NCBI GenBank assembly: GCA_049515175.1
Contig: JBEKUI010000032.1
Span: forward strand, 1 to 23,825
Direction of reading: 5' to 3'
Source of the DNA: JACQNR01 sp049515175
Lineage (GTDB): Bacteria; Acidobacteriota; Terriglobia; UBA7540
DNA length: 23,825 bases
Shown here one piece after another: positions 1 to 5,552 of the stretch. Below the pieces are notes generated by a model, which did no database searches, was not told the DNA's origin, and saw only the letters and a list, made by a program, of their open reading frames with translations. Made by a program: the position numbers and the translations under genes. Each line of letters opens with the position of its first letter. Positions within the stretch are counted from its first letter, which is position 1.

Positions 1-29
1 TGGACTGCCCCGTGCGGTTTTCGTTTCAT
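1..29 (-). CDS. 5' end of a leftward gene, possible repressor (partial)
   Basis: Only the first nine codons lie in the window; they read MKRKPHGAV on the minus strand from an ATG at 29-27. I call it a gene because its start is unusually well supported. A purine-rich Shine-Dalgarno (GGAAGGG) lies 6 nt upstream, and a consensus-like promoter overlapped by a palindromic operator lies about 40 to 70 nt upstream. Nine residues do not identify a family. A promoter with an operator over its -10 is typical of self-repressed small regulators such as the BlaI/MecI or PadR families, which are common in Acidobacteria, but that is inference only. Confidence 0.55.
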
Positions 30-60
30 CACTGACCCTTCCTCATTAATGACCATAATT

Positions 61-85
61 CACTAATGACTATAGGTCATTAGTG
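61..85. promoter_or_regulatory. Palindromic operator over the -10 box
   Basis: Ten-base perfect arms, CACTAATGAC (61-70) and GTCATTAGTG (76-85), flank a 5-bp centre. A one-mismatch copy of the half-site, CATTAATGAC, lies at 44-53, 17 bp away and just upstream of the Shine-Dalgarno. The palindrome covers the -10 hexamer and part of the spacer, so a bound protein would block RNA polymerase. The likely binder is the product of the gene starting at 29, by analogy with autoregulated repressors. Confidence 0.6.
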
Positions 86-97
86 CGCATTTGTCAA
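69..97 (-). promoter_or_regulatory. Sigma-70-type promoter reading left
   Basis: On the minus strand there is a perfect -35 TTGACA (97-92), a 17-bp spacer (91-75) and a -10 TATAGT (74-69). Transcription should begin near position 62 and run into the gene starting at 29. This is the closest match to a consensus promoter that I found in the window. Confidence 0.7.
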
Positions 98-213
98 GGG
101 TTTCAGAATTGCATTTTCGATCGGAACGAGCTATCGCGGGATTCTGGTGGTGACTTGCCGGCGGGGCAGCGGAATCCCCACGGAACGCTTCATAGCTTAG
201 GGTAGGAAGTGAT

Positions 214-804
214 TCAGCTCTGCGCCGAGGGGCGGCTCGACCGTAGCGTGGCAAGGTCCCCCGCGATTTGATCGAGGCGCGCCAGGAGTTCTTTGTGGCG
301 TACTTCTTCCGGCGCCGGCTGCTTGCCGACGAAAGCCAGCGTTCCACCGGGCTCAAGCACGGCACGCTCCACATCTGCCAGCGAGGCGAAGCCCTGCCGG
401 TGCGCGGCAGCCTCGAGTTCGCTAATCGTGATCAACTCTTCCTTGAGCCGCGCCGGTTTGATTTTGCCATCCGCGACGAGCACATCGGGGTCGCCCTCGA
501 CGAGGCGATCGACGCGCTCGTGTCCGTACAGGAAGCGCACGACAACGTAGTTGAGCGCTAGCAGCGTCGCCGCCCCGATCAGCCCACCGGTGACTGTATT
601 GTCGTTGCCGATGATGGCGTTTTGGACGGTGTTGGAAAGAGTGAGCAAGACAACGAGATCGAAGGGGTTGAGTTGGGCCAACTCACGCTTCCCTGCCAGA
701 CGCAGCGCGACCACCAGAAACAGATAGACAATGACCGGCCGAAGAACTTTTTCGAGCAGTGGCAGTCCCAGAACAAACATATCGTGCCAGAGACTTGTGA
801 CCAT
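214..804 (-). CDS. DUF421 (YetF-like) membrane protein
   Basis: This 196-residue protein has three N-terminal hydrophobic segments (about residues 9-30, 40-62 and 68-88) and then a soluble, probably cytoplasmic domain. The DUF421 signatures are visible: a GKRELAQLNPFDLV-type stretch after the first helix and NDNTVTGG in the loop before the third helix. The family's biochemical role is not settled; B. subtilis members are linked to the spore or the cell envelope. I chose the ATG at 804 because GGAG precedes it by 6 nt. A longer reading to 921 adds 39 residues with no membrane or family character. The C-terminal tail (about residues 150-196) is charged and likely helical. The gene is divergent from the GatB/YqeY gene. 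Confidence 0.85.
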   Translation of the reverse strand: MVTSLWHDMFVLGLPLLEKVLRPVIVYLFLVVALRLAGKRELAQLNPFDLVVLLTLSNTVQNAIIGNDNTVTGGLIGAATLLALNYVVVRFLYGHERVDRLVEGDPDVLVADGKIKPARLKEELITISELEAAAHRQGFASLADVERAVLEPGGTLAFVGKQPAPEEVRHKELLARLDQIAGDLATLRSSRPSAQS

Positions 805-992
805 AGAGTGCTCCGATGCTCCCGAGTGAAGTGTGTGGGTTGCCCCAACGGTTGGAGAGATTAGCACGGCGCGCGCGCCAAGCGAAAGCCACTGGGCCAT
901 TCGAAAAACGAGCGCCCCCATTTCTCTCGAAGGGCCCGAAGGAGCCTCGGTGACTCGCCGATTAGCGGCAAGCGCGCCCGACCCCTTTGTGG

Positions 993-1016
993 TATAGTCC
1001 CCCGCGAATTTTCGCG
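993..1016 (+). promoter_or_regulatory. Possible extended -10 promoter plus leader hairpin for the GatB/YqeY gene
   Basis: TATAGT at 993-998 is preceded by TGG, giving an extended -10. No convincing -35 is seen. Immediately downstream, CGCGAA (1003-1008) and TTCGCG (1011-1016) form a short inverted repeat between the predicted start site and the Shine-Dalgarno. The promoter call rests on the -10 alone. Confidence 0.35.
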
Positions 1017-1031
1017 CAAGGAAGATTCGCC

Positions 1032-1481
1032 ATGACTTTGGTCGAGCAGATTGAAAAAGATATGGTCGCCGCCATGAAGGCGAAAGAGGAACTGAAATTG
1101 AGCGTCCTCCGCATGACGAAAGCGGCGTTCATGAACAAGAAGATTGAACTGGGCAAGCCCCTTGGAGACCCGGACGCCATCGCGGTCATGCGGACGCTCG
1201 TCAAGCAGCGGCACGATTCCGTGGAAGCCTACCACCGCGGTGACCGCGAAGAACTCGCGCGGAAGGAAGAGGCGGAGATCAAGATCATCGAAGCGTATCT
1301 GCCCGCCGCCGCGAGCGATGAAGAGATTGATGCCGCTGTCACTGCCGCAATTGCCGAAACCGGCGCCGCAGGCCCTAAGGACATAGGCAAGGTGATGAAG
1401 GCCGCAATGGCAATACTGGCCGGGAAGAACGCCGAGGGAAAGCGCGTGAACGAGAAAGTGCGTGCGAAGTTGGGTGGTTGA
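1032..1481 (+). CDS. yqeY: GatB/YqeY domain-containing protein
   Basis: This 149-residue protein has the usual length of stand-alone YqeY proteins. It matches the family along its whole length: the N-terminal LVEQIEKDMVAAMKAKEELKLSVLRM helical region, the KQRHDSVEAYHRGDR segment, the IIEAYLP motif and the GPKDIGKVMKA segment near the C-terminus. The fold is related to the C-terminal tRNA-interacting domain of GatB, a subunit of the Asp/Glu-tRNA amidotransferase; the role of free YqeY is not established. The ATG at 1032 is preceded by AAGGAAG at 7 nt. An upstream in-frame start at 987 would add 15 residues lacking family similarity. The gene is not next to rpsU, its frequent neighbour elsewhere. 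Confidence 0.92.
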   Translation: MTLVEQIEKDMVAAMKAKEELKLSVLRMTKAAFMNKKIELGKPLGDPDAIAVMRTLVKQRHDSVEAYHRGDREELARKEEAEIKIIEAYLPAAASDEEIDAAVTAAIAETGAAGPKDIGKVMKAAMAILAGKNAEGKRVNEKVRAKLGG

Positions 1482-1483
1482 AC

Positions 1484-1534
1484 AAGCCGTCTGCATTCAG
1501 CCGTCGACGGTCCGTCTGGTTTCCGGGACGGCTT
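1484..1534 (+). terminator. Possible 3' hairpin after the GatB/YqeY gene
   Basis: AAGCCGT (1484-1490) and ACGGCTT (1528-1534) are perfect 7-bp arms. The loop contains the palindrome CCGTCGACGG (1501-1510). No T-run follows, so it may be a processing or factor-dependent stop rather than a classical intrinsic terminator. Confidence 0.35.
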
Positions 1535-1598
1535 CAGAACTCTGCTCCGGCCAGTGAGCGCAACTCCGACTTCCGGAAAAACCTACGGAGGCGATAGC

Positions 1599-3722
1599 AT
1601 GACCAGCGAATCTCCGGAGAAATCCGCTGCGACCACATTCCAGCCCTACGTTCCCGCGGAGACTGTAATCGCGGAACTCTCGGTTCGTGCCGTGGTATTG
1701 GGCGCACTCCTCGGCATTGTCTTTGGCGCGGTGACCGTCTATCTGGCTTTGAGGGCCGGGCTCACGGTGAGCGCTTCGATTCCAGTCGCGGTGCTGGCCA
1801 TCAGCATCTTCAAGTGGCTGGGCCGGTCCACGATTCTCGAAAACAACATCGTGCAGACCACCGGTTCGGCGGGCGAATCGATCGCCGCTGGCGTGGTCTT
1901 CACTCTTCCTGCTCTCATCTTTCTGGGGTTCTCGCTCGATGTGGCGGAGATTCCCCGCGTGCTGCTGCTGGCGCTGGTGGGAAGCCTGCTCGGCATCCTG
2001 TTCATGATTCCGCTGCGCTACCAGTTAAACGTGGCCGAGCACGGAGCGCTGACTTATCCGGAAGGGACCGCCTGCGCCGACGTACTGATCGCCGGAGAAA
2101 AGGGCGGCAGCTTCGCGGGCAAAGTATTTGCCGGCTTCGGGCTGGGCCTCGTTTACAAACTTCTGAACGAAGCCCTGCGTGCCTGGCAGGCGCGCCCCAT
2201 CTATCAACCCGGCTGGTACCCCGGGGCGACGCTCGCGGCATCGGTCACTCCGGAATACCTGGGCGTAGGGTACATCATCGGGCCGAAGACGGCGGGCATG
2301 ATCTTCTCCGGCGGCGTGCTCTCGTGGCTGGTCATCATTCCGATGATTAAGTTTTTTGGGGGCGGCCTCACCGCGCCCGTCTTCCCGGCCACGGTTCCCA
2401 TTCGCGAGATGGACGCTTTCGCGCTCTGGGATGCCTACATCCGGCCCATTGGCGCGGGGGCGGTGTCCATGGCCGGGCTGTTCACGCTGTCTCGCACCCT
2501 TCCCACCATCGTCCGCGCGTTGCGATCGACCGTCGCGCAGTTGCGCAAGGGAAAGGATGCCGCCGCCGAGCCCGTGGCAGCCATTCGCACCGAGCGTGAA
2601 TTGCCCGGCACCGTCATTTTCGGCGGCTCGGCACTGATGATCCTGCTTGTCTGGGCGCTGCTTTCCGCCCGCATCAACCCCGACGGCGGCATCGGAGGCA
2701 ACCTCTTCGCCTCGGTGCTGGTGGTGATTTTCGGGTTTCTGTTTGTCACTGTCTCGGCGCGGATTGTGGGGATCATTGGCGCCTCCGCGAATCCGATTTC
2801 CGGCATGACCATCGCCACACTCATGCTCACCTCGCTGTTATTTGTGGCCGTCGGCTGGACGTCGGGCTCGTACCCGGCCGCCGCGCTGTGCGTGGGCGGA
2901 ATTGTTTGCATCGCCTCCGCCGTCGGTGGCGCGACCTCGCAGTCGCTCAAAAGCGGATTTCTGGTGGGCGCCACGCCACGCAGCGCCGAGATCGCCATGA
3001 TCGCGGGGGCACTGACTTCCGTGCTCGTGGTGGGCTTCACCCTTGTGATGCTCAATCGGGTGTACACACGCATCGAGCCGCGGGTCATTGAAAATGTTGA
3101 ACTCAGCTCCGAGATGAAAATCGTTGGAGAGAAAGTACGCGACGGCAAGACCTACCAGGTCATTAACGTAATTGGCTCGCACGCCGTGCGGGACGGCCGC
3201 TACTACTTCGATGTGGCGGCGCATCGCATCGACTTCCAGGAACGGGTTGGGATCGGATCGGAGGAGTTGCCCGCACCGCAGGCCGTTCTGATGAGCACAG
3301 TGATTAACGGTATCTTGCGACAAAGCTTGCCCTGGGGCCTGGTGCTGCTTGGGGTTTTCATCGTCGTCGTGATGGAATTATGTGGGGTGCGCTCGCTCGC
3401 TTTTGCCGTGGGGTCCTATCTGCCTATCTCGACTACGGCTCCCATCTTCTGCGGCGGCGTTGTGAGTTGGTTGCTGACAAAGGTCACTAAACGCCAGGAA
3501 GGCGAAGTTTCGAGTGGGGCGCTGTTCGCGGCCGGGCTCATCGCCGGAGGGTCGATCGGCGGGCTGATTCTCGCTGCCATTGTGGGATTCGAGCTCCGAG
3601 ACAAGCTGGCCTTGGGAACAAAATACTGGCCTGCCCTCGCCAACTCGAGCCTCGTGGGAATCCTCATTTTCGCGGCCATGGCCGGTGCGCTGTTCGCAGT
3701 GGGACGCAAGAAACTGGAATAG
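1599..3722 (+). CDS. OPT-family oligopeptide transporter
   Basis: This 707-residue polytopic inner-membrane protein has many hydrophobic segments, as in the bacterial OPT family, whose members take up oligopeptides or metal-chelator complexes with protons. Visible signatures are the start of the first helix (SVRAVVLGALLGIVFGAV), GLTVSASIPVAVLA, the NNIVQTTGSAGESIAAGVVFTLPA segment, the YPEGTACADVLIAGE motif and NPISGMT in the second half. A soluble loop of about 60 residues (roughly 510-570) is followed by the final helices. The ATG at 1599 has GGAGG at 7 nt; an upstream in-frame GTG at 1554 is less likely. The cargo cannot be inferred because the neighbours are unrelated. The gene looks intact. 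Confidence 0.92.
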   Translation: MTSESPEKSAATTFQPYVPAETVIAELSVRAVVLGALLGIVFGAVTVYLALRAGLTVSASIPVAVLAISIFKWLGRSTILENNIVQTTGSAGESIAAGVVFTLPALIFLGFSLDVAEIPRVLLLALVGSLLGILFMIPLRYQLNVAEHGALTYPEGTACADVLIAGEKGGSFAGKVFAGFGLGLVYKLLNEALRAWQARPIYQPGWYPGATLAASVTPEYLGVGYIIGPKTAGMIFSGGVLSWLVIIPMIKFFGGGLTAPVFPATVPIREMDAFALWDAYIRPIGAGAVSMAGLFTLSRTLPTIVRALRSTVAQLRKGKDAAAEPVAAIRTERELPGTVIFGGSALMILLVWALLSARINPDGGIGGNLFASVLVVIFGFLFVTVSARIVGIIGASANPISGMTIATLMLTSLLFVAVGWTSGSYPAAALCVGGIVCIASAVGGATSQSLKSGFLVGATPRSAEIAMIAGALTSVLVVGFTLVMLNRVYTRIEPRVIENVELSSEMKIVGEKVRDGKTYQVINVIGSHAVRDGRYYFDVAAHRIDFQERVGIGSEELPAPQAVLMSTVINGILRQSLPWGLVLLGVFIVVVMELCGVRSLAFAVGSYLPISTTAPIFCGGVVSWLLTKVTKRQEGEVSSGALFAAGLIAGGSIGGLILAAIVGFELRDKLALGTKYWPALANSSLVGILIFAAMAGALFAVGRKKLE

Positions 3723-3733
3723 GGAGGCAGTTA

Positions 3734-3820
3734 ACAGTCGACGGTCGAAAGTCGAAAGCTAGTTCACATTGCGCATAGGGGCCTTGTAGTTACATTCGAC
3801 TTTTGACTCTCGACTATCGA
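3734..3820. repeat. Inverted pair of degenerate heptamer arrays
   Basis: Four 7-bp units (ACAGTCG, ACGGTCG, AAAGTCG, AAAGCTA) lie at 3734-3761. Four units of the reverse-complement type (CATTCGA, CTTTTGA, CTCTCGA, CTATCGA) lie at 3793-3820. The arms could pair over about 25 bp with roughly five mismatches around a 31-nt loop. The structure occupies most of the gap between the OPT and rhomboid genes and could end transporter transcription. Confidence 0.7.
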
Positions 3821-3864
3821 CTTCCTCTCATCGCTCGGCACTCTTCCTATGATAATCTGAAAGC

Positions 3865-4593
3865 ATGCCGCGTTATCGTGACGTCCAGGTGTCCTTCGGC
3901 CCGCCTCTCACATGGGTGGTGCGGAACCTGATCATTGTGACCGCGGTAATCTTCCTCCTGACCTACCTTCCCGAGGTGATGTTCGGTTGGAATTTTCCCT
4001 TCGTCCTGTTCGGCCTGCGGCCGTTCGACGTAACTCACCGCCTCTTTCTCTGGCAGCCTTTCACGTACTTGTTCCTGCATGGGGGTTTCTTTCACATCAT
4101 CTTCAATCTGTTCGCGCTCTGGATGTTCGGATCGGACTTGGAGAAGCTTTGGGGATCGCGGCGTTTTCTCTTCTATTTCTTTATGACCGGAGTGGGCGCA
4201 GCCCTGTTCGACGTCGCCCTCCAGCCTTCCGCAATTACGACGACGATCGGCAATTCGGGCGCCGTTTACGGCATCCTGCTCGCCTTCGGTCTGATCTTTC
4301 CCAACCGGCCCATTTACCTCTGGCTGTTGATTCCTGTGAAGGCCAAGTGGTTCGTACTCATCATGGGACTCATTGAATTCGCCAGCTCTTTCAGCAATCC
4401 CGGCTCACAAGTCAGCCACATCGCTCACTTGGGCGGGATGCTTTTTGGATTCCTTTATCTGCGCGGCGGAAACCTCCCTTACCAGTTCGAACTGCGCTAT
4501 CATGAGTGGCGACGCGCCCGGCTGCGCAAGAAGTTTGAAGTCTACATGCGCAAGCAGGAAGACAAAGACAAATCCGGGCGCTGGATCAACTAG
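3865..4593 (+). CDS. Rhomboid-family intramembrane serine protease
   Basis: This 242-residue protein has about six membrane segments. The rhomboid active-site elements are all present: WQPFTYLFLHGGFFHIIFN, with His77 and Asn81 as oxyanion-side residues; GNSGAVYG, with catalytic Ser131 (GNSG where GASG is common); and SHIAHLGG, with the catalytic His most likely His188. Rhomboids cleave single-span membrane proteins within the bilayer; no substrate is evident here. The cytoplasmic C-terminal tail from about residue 205 is very basic and charged. No Shine-Dalgarno precedes the ATG. A TATGATAAT stretch at 3848-3856 sits so close that the transcript may have little or no leader. An NTF2-like gene follows after 62 bp. 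Confidence 0.92.
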   Translation: MPRYRDVQVSFGPPLTWVVRNLIIVTAVIFLLTYLPEVMFGWNFPFVLFGLRPFDVTHRLFLWQPFTYLFLHGGFFHIIFNLFALWMFGSDLEKLWGSRRFLFYFFMTGVGAALFDVALQPSAITTTIGNSGAVYGILLAFGLIFPNRPIYLWLLIPVKAKWFVLIMGLIEFASSFSNPGSQVSHIAHLGGMLFGFLYLRGGNLPYQFELRYHEWRRARLRKKFEVYMRKQEDKDKSGRWIN

Positions 4594-4655
4594 CTTGTGG
4601 GGCCGCAAAACCTTGCGCCCCTCCCGACCTACCCCTCGCCGAAAGGGGGATTCCC

Positions 4656-5039
4656 ATGCCAACTGGAGAGCAGCCTATTCTTGCCATCGAGAAGGCGATG
4701 GCGCGCGATTTCAATGCGGGCAAAATGGAAGCCCTTCTCGCTCGCTTCCACCCCCGCGTCGTGGGCTTCTCTTCCACACGCCAGGAGAGAATCACCGGCC
4801 GCGCGGCTATGCGGAAGACTTTTGACTACTATCACCAGGCCTCGCCCCACACGAAGTACCACATTGCCAGACCCGAAGTTCATGTGTTCGATGGTGTCGC
4901 GGTGGCAACGTTCTACTGGACGGTGGAGCTGGGCACAGGCCGCCCGCGACACGCCATCCACGGGCGCGGCAGTCACGTCTTCTCGAAGCACGACGGCCAG
5001 TGGCTGATCGTTCACGAGCATTTCTCGCGTGCGCACTGA
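4656..5039 (+). CDS. NTF2-like (SnoaL/DUF4440-type) protein
   Basis: This 127-residue single-domain protein fits the NTF2-like superfamily. It has an N-terminal helix (ILAIEKAMARDFNAGKMEALLARFHP), GRAAMRKTFDYY, and a curved-sheet region ending in WLIVHEHFSR, a common C-terminal motif of the SnoaL/SgcJ group. The superfamily includes isomerases, cyclases and non-enzymatic ligand binders, so no reaction is assigned. There is no signal peptide, so it is probably cytoplasmic. The ATG is preceded by AGGGGG at a workable distance. It lies 62 bp after the rhomboid gene on the same strand and may share its transcript. Confidence 0.85.
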   Translation: MPTGEQPILAIEKAMARDFNAGKMEALLARFHPRVVGFSSTRQERITGRAAMRKTFDYYHQASPHTKYHIARPEVHVFDGVAVATFYWTVELGTGRPRHAIHGRGSHVFSKHDGQWLIVHEHFSRAH

Positions 5040-5150
5040 GACGGGTGGTTCTGAATCCGCGCGGCCTGCAAGGCTGCACTCGCGGGCGTTCCGCGCGGCA
5101 TGGCACGGCGCGCGAAGGAGAATCATGAAGACCGTTGTGGTGCCGCAGGC

Positions 5151-5179
5151 TTGACTCTATCTCTGCCCGATGGTAGTTT
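5151..5179 (+). promoter_or_regulatory. Probable promoter of the cobalamin riboswitch transcript
   Basis: TTGACT (5151-5156), a 17-bp spacer and TAGTTT (5174-5179) preceded by TGG form a plausible extended -10 promoter. Transcription would begin near 5186, about 20 nt before the riboswitch aptamer, which fits its expected place. Confidence 0.5.
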
Positions 5180-5204
5180 CGAGTTGTCTGTTCTTTGAAA
5201 ACTG

Positions 5205-5390
5205 CGGTTCCCGTGGTGCCCCCGCTGCGGCGGGGGAAAAAGGAAAGGCCGTGCAAACCGGCCGCGGTCCCGCCACTGTGATCGGCGAGCCGAGTCCTCG
5301 AAGGCGTGAAGCCAGCCACTGATCCGTCACGCGACGGATTGGGAAGGCAGAGGATGAAGCGATGACCCGAAAGCCAGGAAGCCTGCCCGG
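5205..5390 (+). ncRNA. Cobalamin (B12) riboswitch
   Basis: The conserved elements appear in the right order. There is a GTGGTGCC entry motif (5213-5220), then a GC hairpin with arms at 5219-5225 and 5230-5236. Next is a GGCCGTGCAAACCGGCC loop element (5248-5264), then CCGCCACTGTGA (5270-5281). A perfect hairpin follows, ATCCGTC (5312-5318) with GACGGAT (5323-5329). The B12 box AAGCCAGGAAGCCTGCC is at 5371-5387. Riboswitches of this class bind adenosyl- or other cobalamins and lower expression of the gene below. That gene here is a TonB-dependent receptor, the classic BtuB-type arrangement. Exact edges are approximate. Confidence 0.93.
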
Positions 5391-5506
5391 GAACTCCAAC
5401 TCAACCTAACTCTTCGACGGAAAGAGTCCTGGGTGGAAGCGCTGAGGCCTTCCGATTCCAGTTCGAGGGATTGGGAGGCTTTTCCTTTTTGCGGTCCCTC
5501 CACAGA

Positions 5507-5546
5507 ACTCCTTCCGCCGCCCCGTCGCGAGAACGGGAGAAGGAGT
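5507..5546 (+). promoter_or_regulatory. Shine-Dalgarno-sequestering hairpin (riboswitch expression platform)
   Basis: ACTCCTT (5507-5513) is the exact complement of AAGGAGT (5540-5546), which is the Shine-Dalgarno of the GTG start at 5553. An inner stem, CCCGT (5521-5525) with ACGGG (5533-5537), stabilises the fold. No T-rich intrinsic terminator is seen between the aptamer and the gene. Control is therefore probably at translation initiation. Confidence 0.65.
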
Positions 5547-5552
5547 CCTCAC

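Noticed and set aside
5433..5552. Upstream GTG (5433) as the receptor start
   Set aside because: It has no Shine-Dalgarno and would place the regulatory hairpin inside the coding region; GTG 5553 has a strong site that the hairpin targets.
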